Origin: Candidatus Zhuqueibacterota bacterium | GTDB taxonomy: Bacteria; Zhuqueibacterota; Zhuqueibacteria; Zhuqueibacterales; Zhuqueibacteraceae | NCBI GenBank assembly: GCA_022616415.1 | Contig: JAKEEU010000419.1 | Location: forward strand, 1 to 38,703 | Length of the DNA: 38,703 bases | Direction of reading: 5' to 3' | Shown here: positions 9,001-15,813 of the stretch, piece after piece | Layout of the letters: each line of letters starts with the position of its first letter | How positions within the stretch are numbered: position 1 is the stretch's first letter | Translations under genes and position numbers: made by a program | Notes under the pieces: model-generated | What the model saw: only the letters and a program-made list of their open reading frames with translations | Told to the model about the DNA's origin: nothing | The model's database searches: none

Positions 9001-9187
9001 CTGCAATGGTGCCGTTGCTATTCGGACCCCAATTGTTGAATTCGCCCGGGAGAAACACGGCCGACGGATTGCCGGTCGGTTTGTAAAAAAAAGTCACATC
9101 CACGCTGTCCGGCTGGGCAGAGAGGTTTTGAATCGACAAAACGGCGGCGAACGCAAAACCAATAAAGCCGGAAAATTTTAGCTTCAT
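6089..9187 (-). CDS. secreted GH13 alpha-amylase family enzyme with type IX secretion sorting domain
   Basis: The enzyme should cleave or rearrange alpha-glucans outside the cell. After a signal peptide (SGFIGFAFAAVLSIQNLSA), an E-set/CBM48-like starch-associated domain contains FLPGEFNNWGPN. Ig-like and PKD-like domains follow (STDPDSQPLTFNW). The GH13 barrel then runs from about residue 430 to 810. All four GH13 regions are present: DITPNHTS, GFRFDVYW (nucleophile Asp617), LLAEDSG (acid/base Glu656) and FLENHDESR (Asp726). The last 85 residues begin FTLHQNFPNPF and end in a beta-sandwich (IFNLLGEEVAILV, then SGIYLLRLEAG), the type A C-terminal signal of Bacteroidetes-type secretion. GAGG lies just before ATG 9187, so I prefer this start to the ATG nine codons upstream at 9214. 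It is divergent from the ATL gene, with only 30 bp between starts. Confidence 0.92.
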   Translation of the reverse strand: MKLKFSGFIGFAFAAVLSIQNLSAQPDSVDVTFFYKPTGNPSAVFLPGEFNNWGPNSNGTIAANAPSRMNFDAASGNWVKTVRLRVGGQPNGGVSGAYQYKINENGANTGWRSDPLNPRKNSRDNDNSFLYVRNPTIHYLLPNSVSGVVKTRQPLITAYIFPSTKTRVDTASIVVKLDNVEYTHVGAGYDESAKKFNFTPAVPLSNGTHQLILLARTLANTISSDTTRFTVQADPVQIFTQPAETWKTSWPIRGEILQANGTPDSTVRAATLLRVAESWAITVRNGKFDTTMSLLEGDNIFNVRALVGGVIETSQAIRIMRKVNHAPFAVITFDTAGAQLTLRAVQSTDPDSQPLTFNWQEDAANPQTLGINNSAEAVIAVAKPQTPGEYYFTLTARDPDGNSDRTRQFVTVTSTGQVIPATLKSNPAWVKQARVYEIFIHSFTPEGTLKAAANRLNYIQAMGYNVIWLMPVMDNNFTIDVVGAGYDIVDFYRVAPEYGTNDDFLAFVDRAHQLGIRVVLDITPNHTSQAHPFAADIRTHREHSRYWSYYQHNLINNGNYRPNLPERLSNNGLFVYYDGFSEEIINYYWADLDARLYMIEVYKFWINEMSADGFRFDVYWGPARRANNGNGSENEMGVPVREALKHIKPDIWLLAEDSGVGFGTERIYADGNGGVDSGYDWPLYFDGFRAGNILTSNASRIHDKVFNNNFYPGPNSYFFRFLENHDESRLALLAGSIQQTVPYAATLFMAPGIPMVYAGQEVGFGNGIGDFDGKRGKVNFNDPDKSVVQNFYQKLCYVRAGFPAFWTQRLIRLNQANNDVYVFSRPLTDENAIGAVNFSSATRNVTVTLNASTVDFSGGITAGKSMVLSELLTGVANTIMADASGSATLSLNLPAYGTVVYIVANEPKSITVPDIPTRVEENKNASIPQQFTLHQNFPNPFSNGAQRPALSGGNPETTIRFELPRQAEVKLRIFNLLGEEVAILVQQKMSAGTHTLIWNGRNSIGELVRSGIYLLRLEAGSEVAVRKMAVVR

Positions 9188-9217
9188 TTTTTCCTCACAG
9201 TGTAGTAAATTCAATCA

Positions 9218-9589
9218 ATGGAAAAAACAAAAAGCCCCGCCAGCTTCTTTCGCCGCGTCGTCAATGTGATCAAAAAGATCCCGCGCGGCAAGGTAGCGAC
9301 TTACGGCCAGATCGCGGCGCTGGCCGGCAATCCCCGCGCAGCGCGGCAAGTGGCGTGGGTACTGCACAGCGCTTCGGACAAAGAGAAACTGCCGTGGCAA
9401 CGCGTGATCAATAGCGCTGGAACCATTTCGCTGCCGCGCTATGGCGGCTACGAACTGCAAAAGACCCTGCTCGTCAAAGAAGGAATTAAATTTGATGGCA
9501 ATGATGGCGTCGATCTCGCGCGGTTTCAATGGCGGCCGAAAAGCAAAAAAGAAAAAGACGGCAAAAAGAAAAAACGACGAAATTATTGA
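9218..9589 (+). CDS. alkyltransferase-like protein (ATL), MGMT fold without the active cysteine
   Basis: ATL proteins bind O6-alkylguanine in DNA and hand the lesion to nucleotide excision repair instead of removing the alkyl group. The DNA-binding helix (IPRGKVATYGQIAALAG) and arginine-finger region (NPRAARQVAWVLHS) of the methyltransferase family are present. The active-site PCHRV is replaced by PWQRV, with Trp60 in the place of Cys, which is the diagnostic change of ATL proteins. It has 123 residues with a Lys-rich C-terminal tail (KSKKEKDGKKKK) that could help DNA binding. ATG 9218 is the natural start; the promoter must overlap the divergent amylase leader. A true Cys-containing relative is encoded at 35435-36250. 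Confidence 0.9.
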   Translation: MEKTKSPASFFRRVVNVIKKIPRGKVATYGQIAALAGNPRAARQVAWVLHSASDKEKLPWQRVINSAGTISLPRYGGYELQKTLLVKEGIKFDGNDGVDLARFQWRPKSKKEKDGKKKKRRNY

Positions 9590-9643
9590 GCGCATCTGCT
9601 CGCGCAGCAGATGCTTTTCGGAAGCGACGGGATTCACTCTTGT

Positions 9644-9979
9644 CTATTTGGAGCCTTGCTTTGCCGGTCGAGCCGGCTGGGTTACTTTTTGCAATATTCC
9701 CGCCGCGAAATTTTTGTCAACGACCGCGATCACCCCAACTTGTTGCCGGCCGAAAAACCCGCCCCATTCCGCCATCGTGCCGATCTCTAAAATTTTCGGA
9801 GTTGCGGTTGCTTTCGCCAATACTTTTTCCCGCGCCGAGGGCGAGAAGTCGCTGGCAAAAATGACCAGCAGCGCTTCGCGAGGCCGGCGCACCTCATGGC
9901 TGACCGCGGTCGAGCCGATGACCACTTTGCCGGCGCGTTGCGCCAGGCCGAGCAATCCCGTCAGTTCAGGTGGCAGCAT
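9644..9979 (-). CDS. ylxQ: YlxQ-like L7Ae family RNA-binding protein
   Basis: L7Ae/YlxQ proteins bind kink-turn RNA and are linked to ribosome and RNA metabolism. The sequence has the family pattern LLGLAQRAGKVVIG, a central ALLVIFASDFSPSAREK and the C-terminal strand VGVIAVVDKNFAAGIL. ATG 9979 overlaps the stop of the preceding ylxR gene (9966-9968), a translational-coupling arrangement; an ATG 15 codons upstream is less likely. In most bacteria ylxR-ylxQ sits between nusA and infB. Here neither gene is adjacent, because the ATL gene follows in opposite orientation. The C-terminal tail is Pro/Lys-rich. Confidence 0.8.
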   Translation of the reverse strand: MLPPELTGLLGLAQRAGKVVIGSTAVSHEVRRPREALLVIFASDFSPSAREKVLAKATATPKILEIGTMAEWGGFFGRQQVGVIAVVDKNFAAGILQKVTQPARPAKQGSK

Positions 9980-10235
9980 GATCGCGCAAATATAGAATAA
10001 TTTGATCGTAAACTTCAATTGCAACCGGCCGGCGAAAGCCGTGGTGCAGGCCTTTCCTTTTCTTCAACAACTCACCGCAAGCGAGGGTTCGACACACATA
10101 CGCGCCGCGTCCGGGAAGCCGTTGCCGCGGATCGACGGCAATGCTCCCATCTTTATTGCAGGAGATGCGCAGCAATTCCGGCTTGCCCACTTTGCGCCCA
10201 CAAGCCAGGCAAGTCCTTTCCGGGATATGAGCCAT
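9966..10235 (-). CDS. ylxR: YlxR (DUF448/RnpM) RNA-binding protein
   Basis: YlxR is a small RNA-binding protein; the Bacillus form (RnpM) has been reported to modulate RNase P. The N-terminal RTCLACGRK with the CxxC, followed by PELLRISC and GRGAYVCR, is the family signature. The length of 89 residues is normal. It is the first gene of a two-gene unit with ylxQ, which overlaps its end. No nusA lies upstream; the next minus-strand gene is an unrelated lipoprotein after an intergenic palindrome. Confidence 0.85.
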   Translation of the reverse strand: MAHIPERTCLACGRKVGKPELLRISCNKDGSIAVDPRQRLPGRGAYVCRTLACGELLKKRKGLHHGFRRPVAIEVYDQIILYLRDHAAT

Positions 10236-10300
10236 ACGTCTTAGCTTTTGTCCGGAAGCATGACGTGATTTTTACAGATGCTGCAACAAAAAAGCCTTCC

Positions 10301-10388
10301 ACCGAAATCCGCCGAAAACACCGAGAGGCGCCGAGCTAATTCTTAAATCTTTTCGGCGATTCTCGGTGGCTTCGGTGATCTTCGGCGG
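10301..10388. repeat. imperfect palindrome rich in CCGCCGAA / TTCGGCGG
   Basis: The left arm around 10301-10334 contains ACCGAAATCCGCCGAAAAC and ACCGAGAGGCGCCGA. The right arm around 10351-10388 contains the complements (TTCGGCGATTCTCGGTG and CTTCGGCGG). Runs of A on the left and T on the right extend the pairing. A related copy lies at 37631-37721. This is probably a dispersed intergenic repeat that may also serve as a terminator for the lipoprotein gene. Confidence 0.6.
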
Positions 10389-10434
10389 AAAAACGCTTTT
10401 TCTTAAAAACCGCGTAATGCACCCGTTTGTGCAT

Positions 10435-11088
10435 TTAGGCCGTGCTCTTCTTGGCGCTTTTGACAAATTCGCTGAAGCTGTTTGCCCAATGCGCGATGGT
10501 CTTCTCCGGTCCGACGAGCTTAAAAAAATATGGACCTTGCGGCGTTTCCAGGACTGCGGCGAGCATACGGAAATTCGGCTTGTTTTGCTCTTCTTGCATG
10601 CCGGGCATCATCGAACCCACGTACGTGCCGCTGACATCGACGATGGTGAGGTTCATGCCATCCACCACTTCATTTGCAGTCTTGGCTTTTTCCGCCGACG
10701 AGCTGCTATCGGGTTGCGTAAACTGGCCGTACCAACGCTGCAAATTGGCTTCAACGGAGCCGCCCTGGCCGGCGCCAAAATAAAACACGGCAAGCTCGGC
10801 ATCTTCGGCGTCATCGGCAACGCGCGGCAAAGTAAACTGTGCCTTGCGCATGGAAGAACTGGGTGTGACGGTTTGCCAGGCGGGATCGGCCGCCAGCGTG
10901 ACGGCGCCAAGATCGACGTTTTGAGCCGGCTTTTTCTGGCAGGCTAAAAAGGCAGGCAGCAGAATGGCAATTAAACAACAATTGATGGCACTGCTGAAAC
11001 GGATTTCTCGTGGGCGCCTTGTGCGCCGGCCATTGTTCTCGTTTTGGGGCAAAAAAGACGCTCGACCAACCATGGTGTGAGATGACAT
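10435..11088 (-). CDS. lipoprotein of unknown function
   Basis: The product has 217 residues, with a long basic N-terminus, a hydrophobic stretch and a lipobox ending in AFLAC near residue 45, so it is probably membrane-tethered. The mature part is alpha/beta-like, with the motif AELAVFYFGAGQGGSVEANL near its start and YFFKLVGPEKTIAHW near its end. This resembles small bacterial proteins that keep their fold around a conserved FFKL.GP motif, but I cannot name the family. GGAG in the sequence before ATG 11088 (TTGGAGAAAGCACC) supports this start over the ATG 12 codons further upstream. No operon partner. Confidence 0.65.
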   Translation of the reverse strand: MSSHTMVGRASFLPQNENNGRRTRRPREIRFSSAINCCLIAILLPAFLACQKKPAQNVDLGAVTLAADPAWQTVTPSSSMRKAQFTLPRVADDAEDAELAVFYFGAGQGGSVEANLQRWYGQFTQPDSSSSAEKAKTANEVVDGMNLTIVDVSGTYVGSMMPGMQEEQNKPNFRMLAAVLETPQGPYFFKLVGPEKTIAHWANSFSEFVKSAKKSTA

Positions 11089-11120
11089 GGTGCTTTCTCC
11101 AATTTTCTTGACAAGTACAG

Positions 11121-11223
11121 GCAAAGGCTTTTTGTATCCGGATTTTACGAATCGCCCGGATCAAAGATCTAAGGGCTTGAATCCGGGCGATTCGGCAAAT
11201 CCGGATACCACTAAAAGTCTTTG
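11121..11223. repeat. long near-perfect inverted repeat (MITE-like)
   Basis: The core arms at 11134-11161 and 11181-11208 are 28 bases each with two mismatches. The pairing extends outward through GCAAAGGCTTTT (from 11121) and AAAAGTCTTTGC (to 11223), separated by a few unpaired bases. The loop is 19 nt. It lies between the divergent-end regions of the lipoprotein and bactofilin genes. Dispersed non-coding element or strong transcript structure; no transposase or target duplication was recognised. Confidence 0.8.
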
Positions 11224-11291
11224 CTTTTTTTGCAAAGATACCACTTGTAACAGGTTATTGCATGTTAAAAAATTACCGGCAGAATGTCAAG

Positions 11292-11326
11292 AAAATAAAA
11301 AAGGCCCCACCTGGTAAGGTCGGGCC
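11292..11326 (-). terminator. Rho-independent terminator of the bactofilin gene
   Basis: On the minus strand a GGCCCGACC / GGTGGGGCC stem (11318-11326 with 11303-11311, one mismatch) is followed by a T-rich tract (complement of the A-run at 11292-11302). It lies about 50 nt after the bactofilin stop codon. Confidence 0.8.
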
Positions 11327-11378
11327 TGCGAAAGCAGAAAAGCCGTTTGTGTCCACAGCCGATATGCATGGAGCGGAA

Positions 11379-11807
11379 TCAACGAGCCGCGGCGAAAACC
11401 CGGCCACGTTCGTCAAGCTTGGTTTGTTCCGGCAGCGCCAGCGGCCTGCCGTTTTCACTCATGGCACAGTTTCCGTCAAAAACCGCCCCCTCGTCGATCA
11501 CTAACTTGCTGGTCTTCACTTCGCCGTGAACCATGGCGTGCGACTCCAGCACCACCTTGCCGGTGGCCACAACCCGATTCTTCACCCGGCCGCCGATGAT
11601 GGCGTTTCTGACTTTAACCTCGCCCTCGATTTCGCCTTCTTTGCCCACGACCAGGGAATCCGAGACTTGCACCTGTCCCGTCACCCGGCCGTCGATGCGC
11701 AGGCTGTTTTGCACCGTGAGCAGGCCCTCGATTACCGTGCCCTTGCCGATGATCGTATTAAGCTCGCCCGACCTTTCATTTTCGACGAAGTCTTTCTTGC
11801 CTAACAT
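11379..11807 (-). CDS. bactofilin (polymer-forming cytoskeletal protein)
   Basis: Bactofilins polymerise without nucleotide into filaments used for cell shape, wall synthesis or organelle placement. The 142-residue protein shows the right-handed beta-helix repeat pattern: TVIEGLLTVQNSLRIDGRVTG, then LVVGKEGEIEGEVKVRNAII, then KVVLESHAMVHGEVKTSKL. Short disordered tails flank the helix. CGGAGG lies 6-7 nt before ATG 11807, so this start is preferred to one 13 codons upstream. A clear terminator follows. It is a single-gene unit here, without a neighbouring M23 peptidase. Confidence 0.9.
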   Translation of the reverse strand: MLGKKDFVENERSGELNTIIGKGTVIEGLLTVQNSLRIDGRVTGQVQVSDSLVVGKEGEIEGEVKVRNAIIGGRVKNRVVATGKVVLESHAMVHGEVKTSKLVIDEGAVFDGNCAMSENGRPLALPEQTKLDERGRVFAAAR

Positions 11808-11846
11808 GGAAATCCTCCGAACTGACTCAACCTTAGTTGTTTCCAT

Positions 11847-12232
11847 AAACGATGATAATTACCTGCGGAGGGGCAAAAATGAAGAAATGAAATTTAAAAA
11901 GTGTTGGGGTATCTTTTTTTAAATCTTTTCACAATTCACCGGCTTGAGCAATAATTTTGCATCATGGGAGGGTGAATTTGTCAGATCAAAAATTACAATC
12001 TTGGAATTTTAATGCGCTGCGATAGAAAATTCATTTGATGTGGCGAATCCAAGTTATCCATCTAACAATCAAAACGAAGTGAGTTTTGGTTCATTCATCT
12101 TTTTATGAATGGCTTAGATCATTACCAGTCGGCGCAGGGCAAGGATTTTTGAGTAAGTTCTGGTATACATACAAAGATTCATTTTACTGGAAAGTTAGGC
12201 GCAGATTCGCCCTGCGCGGCTGAAGCTCTTAA
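11847..12232. other. AT-rich intergenic stretch without recognised genes
   Basis: No convincing ORF was found. An inverted pair GCGCAGGGC (12134-12142) and GCCCTGCGC (12209-12217) flanks an AT-rich centre. The rest contains the upstream region of the bactofilin gene. Confidence 0.5.
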
Positions 12233-12410
12233 TACGTCGACGGCCAGACGCTTTCGGAAAAAGTCAAACAGCAAAAAGCAAGCATCGAATAGATTGTCGA
12301 CATCGGCATCCAAATGGCCGAGGGATTGGTGGCAGCGCACGAGAAAGGCATCGCGCATCGTGACATCAAGCCGGAAAATATTATGAACGGAAAGACGTCA
12401 TTGTGCAAAT
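12233..12410 (+). pseudogene. relic of a Ser/Thr protein kinase domain
   Basis: One frame reads YVDGQTLSEKVKQQK, then a TAG at 12290-12292, then QMAEGLVAAHEKGIAHRDIKPEN, the helix and HRD catalytic loop of a Hanks-type kinase. After PENIM the frame breaks, and the expected KDVIV strand continues in another frame. Everything before and after is missing. It resembles the kinase at 29440-30315 but is a separate, dead fragment. Confidence 0.8.
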
Positions 12411-12429
12411 CGCGGTGTTATAATTGAAT

Positions 12430-12466
12430 TTTGGATTGACATTGAAAGTTTGATTGCTTAACTTTG
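12430..12466 (+). promoter_or_regulatory. candidate promoter of the RAMP operon
   Basis: TTGACA at 12436-12441 is followed after 17 nt by TAACTTTG (12459-12466). The latter fits the Bacteroidetes -7 box TAnnTTTG exactly but a classical -10 poorly. It would leave a leader of roughly 115 nt before ATG 12589. Prediction by eye only. Confidence 0.35.
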
Positions 12467-12588
12467 GATAAATCAATTTCGCAAAAAACCCCAATGAAGA
12501 CTTGTTGCCCGCAACCAATTTTTTATCACCGTTGAGGCGAATTCCTCAGCGTCGTTCATGGAATCAATCAGAGAGGAGGATATGGATT

Positions 12589-15500
12589 ATGATCCTGCAA
12601 GGCAAACTCTTCGCCGAATCCCCGATTTACCGAGGCAACGCCCGCAAAACCTTGTTCACGCGCGACGGTGACGGGACGCAACGTTTGGTTTCGTTGCCGG
12701 GAGAAATCGCCGGCACCGCACAGGCGTTGATGGATGCGTTTATTGGCGCCTCGCGCTCCGGCGGGAACATGGGCCTGCTCAATCATTTGTGGCTGCGGCT
12801 GTACAAAGCGCCCATGCCGGGTGATTTGATCAAGCGGGTGCAGTGCAATCTGCGCGAAGAGTGTTATCCCCGCGACCGCCTGTTTGATCTGCGCATGGGA
12901 ATTCGCCTGGACGAAGATCGCTGGGCCGCTGAGGCCAACGCCAACTATAAGTACGAAACCCTGTTCCGCAACTCGGTTTTCGACCTCAAAATGGAAGTGA
13001 ACGACGCCGCCCTCAAGCAAGGCGAAAATTCGGCGCGTTTGTATTACGTTTTGCAAGAACTGCAAGCGGGCCGCTTCTGGTTCGGCGCCGGCAAGAGCAA
13101 AGGGCTGGGCCGCTGCCGGCTCGAAATGAGTACTTCTCTTCCCGCGCCGGCGACGCCGCCGCGCGTTCACGAGCGCGCCAATCATTTGACCATCAACCTG
13201 CGTTTCAATACGGAAAACCCCGTGCTCGTGGGCTGGAACTGGGGCAAATTGGATCCCGCGATTCCGGCGTTTGCCGCAATCGAAGGCCGCTTGCTCGTCG
13301 AAGCCATGCGCACCCTGCCGGAGCCGATTCGCAAACGCCTCGAGATGAGCATTGGCGGACCGATTCTCAACCCCGAAATTTGGAAAAAGAAATTGGCGGA
13401 ATATCTGCCGAAAGTCATGGCGATCTGGCTGCGCGAGCAATCAAATAGGGAAATCGAAGGCTGGGTATTTCCCAAAGCCGCAGTCACTAAATTAGGAAAG
13501 GGCAAGCATCCGCTTTCCAAGAGAATACTCGATAGCTTGCAGCCGCTCGTTGACAAGCCGTTTCCAAGTCAGGATGCCGCGAAAACCGCTCTCGAAGATG
13601 TGCTCGGTAAAAAATCCAACATGGCGAATCGGGTTCTCGAAGTTTTGGCACAAGTCAAGCAGACGATGCAACAATTCGATCACGAAGCTTGGCGCCAGCT
13701 TGCCGGCGGTCTTGGTTTCAATCCGCAACTTGGCGACCGCCTGGCTGCGCAAATTCAAAACGAAGCGGCGCTCATTCAGATACTGTCGCCGGCGTGCGGG
13801 AGAATATTGCCCATGCTCCATCAGCAGGTTGATCGCCAGATCAAAATGCTGCGCAGCGATCCGTGGATCGACGCCGAAATTGCCAGCCGTGAAGAGCATC
13901 TGCGGATCAAGGAAATGTTGCTCAACGGCCAGATCAAAGAGCAGCAATGGAAAAATCCCGCGACGCCTCCGGAAGGCATTCGCGCCGCCACGTGGAAAGA
14001 GTTTCTCGACGCGCACAGCCGCGTCGATTTCCATCACATGCTCCAGCCGAAAAATCTCAACAAGAGCATCAGCAACGACCGCAATCAAATCGCGCTGCTG
14101 AAGGCCGCTCGCGATCGCGTTCGCCAGGAATTATCGCAGCCCTATAATACCGACTTTCGCGCCGGCGGCGTGAGCAACCGCGAAATCGCGCGCAAGTACG
14201 GCAAGCCGTATGATAAAATGTTCATGCGCATGCTCAATTGGGCGCCGTCGTCAAAAGAGGCCGGACGCTGGGAAGTTTACATCCCTGGCAGCACGATCAA
14301 AGGCGCGTTCCGCAAACGCGCCGCGCAGGTGTTGAAAACCTTGTGGGGCGAATCGCCGCAGACTAACGCGAAGCTGGATCGTCTCTTCGGAACGCAAGGA
14401 GAAAGAGGTCTCGCATTTTTCTCCGACGCTTATCTCGCCGATTCGAAAACCTTCGAGCAGGCGCGAGGCGCGATGGACGGCGTGAGGATGGATCCGAAAA
14501 CCGCCCAGCCGATCGAAGAGGCGAAGGCCGATTATCTTTATGCCTTCGGCGACAAACTGACTTTCCATCTCCGCCTCGATCTGCAGGATCTCGATGACAA
14601 AGATTTGGAAACTTTTTCGCTGCTCGGGCATCTGCTGCAGGATTTTCAGCGCGGCGATATTCCGCTGGGCGGCGAAAAGACTTGCGGCTTCGGTTGGGTC
14701 AAAGCCGCGGTCGCGGGAATCAATTGGTTGACCGCGAATCCCAACGGCGTCAGCAAAAAACTTTTCGGCGAGCAACCGTTGGCGCCAAACGGCATCTGGC
14801 GCGAATTGAATCTGGCGGGAGAAACCGCGGCCGGCATGTTGCGGCCCACGAACGCGCTCGTTGCCAGCGAGAAAAAAATCTCTTCGGCGCCGCTCAAGGC
14901 CAGCCAGGGTTTTATTTCACACCGCGCTTTCAGCGGCTATTGCGGCGAGCTTTCGGTGCTCGCAGAAATTTTGACGCCGGCTTGCGTGCAGGAAAGCGGC
15001 GAGCCGTCATTCAAGGCCATGCTCGACGACGGCCCGATTTACGGCCACGACTTCTTTGCGATGGCGCCGCCAGAGGCTGACAAGCGCGGCGCACAAAAAA
15101 TTTATGCGCTGCCGAGCAAGAGCATCAAAGGCATGGTTCGGCACATTTACACCATCGCAAGCGATTCCATCAAACCCAGTCCGGATCTTAGCCGCCTCAA
15201 TCCGGTGGACAGTCTCTTTGGTTTTGTCGGAACCGGTCCCAACCAGGCACTCATGGGACGATTGGCGTTCAGCTTCAGCCCATTCGAAGCACCGCAGCTT
15301 GCCTGGTTCAAAGTGCCATATCCCTACGGCTCGTGGCAATTCATCGACGGCGAGTGGAAGCAAATTCAAAAAGGCAGAGTTCCGATTTTGCGCATCGCTG
15401 AGGAATGGCGGCTCTTTCCACATACTCCGCTCGCGCCGATTGTCGCGAAGATGGATGACTTCCGCCCCGACACCGCGCAAGCGACTTACATGCGCGCCAT

Positions 15501-15813
15501 CCTGCCGGGCGCCAAATCTCGTTTTACCGTGCGCTTTTGGAATCTCGAGCAGCAAGAGCTGCAACGATTGATCTGGTGTCTGGCGTTGGAACCGGAGCTG
15601 GCGCACAAGATGGGCGCGGGCCGCTACGTCGGGTTCGGCAGCCTGCGCTTGCACATTCAGCCGGAAAGTTTTCTCACCGATTGGGCGAACCGTTACACCG
15701 GCAAAGGCGAGCAGACCTGGCGTTTGCCCCTCAAAGCAAACGAGTGGATCAATACCGGCGTCGTCGCGCACCACGCCGAACTGCAAAAGGTTTTGAATGC
15801 TCAACACCTTTGA
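12589..15813 (+). CDS. giant multi-RAMP protein: three fused Cas7-like modules
   Basis: RAMP proteins form the RNA-binding backbone of type III CRISPR complexes. This 1074-residue protein has at least three modules. Module 1 (about 1-190) starts LFAESPIYRGN, has the Csm3/Cmr4-like stretch MGIRLDEDRWAAEAN and the Gly-rich loop GAGKSKGLGR (166-175). Module 2 ends near 720 and has YIPGSTIKGAFR (564-575) and LGGEKTCGFGW (693-703). Module 3 (about 790-1050) has LPSKSIKGMVRH (841-852), NPVDSLFG and AGRYVGFGSL (1010-1019). A mostly helical stretch of about 300 residues (roughly 230-540) separates modules 1 and 2. AGGAGG at 12574-12579 supports ATG 12589 over the upstream start at 12502. The stop overlaps the next gene by 17 nt. 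A backbone Asp for RNA cleavage cannot be assigned with confidence. The layout recalls the fused Cas7-11 protein of type III-E, but similarity was not tested. Confidence 0.85.
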   Translation: MILQGKLFAESPIYRGNARKTLFTRDGDGTQRLVSLPGEIAGTAQALMDAFIGASRSGGNMGLLNHLWLRLYKAPMPGDLIKRVQCNLREECYPRDRLFDLRMGIRLDEDRWAAEANANYKYETLFRNSVFDLKMEVNDAALKQGENSARLYYVLQELQAGRFWFGAGKSKGLGRCRLEMSTSLPAPATPPRVHERANHLTINLRFNTENPVLVGWNWGKLDPAIPAFAAIEGRLLVEAMRTLPEPIRKRLEMSIGGPILNPEIWKKKLAEYLPKVMAIWLREQSNREIEGWVFPKAAVTKLGKGKHPLSKRILDSLQPLVDKPFPSQDAAKTALEDVLGKKSNMANRVLEVLAQVKQTMQQFDHEAWRQLAGGLGFNPQLGDRLAAQIQNEAALIQILSPACGRILPMLHQQVDRQIKMLRSDPWIDAEIASREEHLRIKEMLLNGQIKEQQWKNPATPPEGIRAATWKEFLDAHSRVDFHHMLQPKNLNKSISNDRNQIALLKAARDRVRQELSQPYNTDFRAGGVSNREIARKYGKPYDKMFMRMLNWAPSSKEAGRWEVYIPGSTIKGAFRKRAAQVLKTLWGESPQTNAKLDRLFGTQGERGLAFFSDAYLADSKTFEQARGAMDGVRMDPKTAQPIEEAKADYLYAFGDKLTFHLRLDLQDLDDKDLETFSLLGHLLQDFQRGDIPLGGEKTCGFGWVKAAVAGINWLTANPNGVSKKLFGEQPLAPNGIWRELNLAGETAAGMLRPTNALVASEKKISSAPLKASQGFISHRAFSGYCGELSVLAEILTPACVQESGEPSFKAMLDDGPIYGHDFFAMAPPEADKRGAQKIYALPSKSIKGMVRHIYTIASDSIKPSPDLSRLNPVDSLFGFVGTGPNQALMGRLAFSFSPFEAPQLAWFKVPYPYGSWQFIDGEWKQIQKGRVPILRIAEEWRLFPHTPLAPIVAKMDDFRPDTAQATYMRAILPGAKSRFTVRFWNLEQQELQRLIWCLALEPELAHKMGAGRYVGFGSLRLHIQPESFLTDWANRYTGKGEQTWRLPLKANEWINTGVVAHHAELQKVLNAQHL

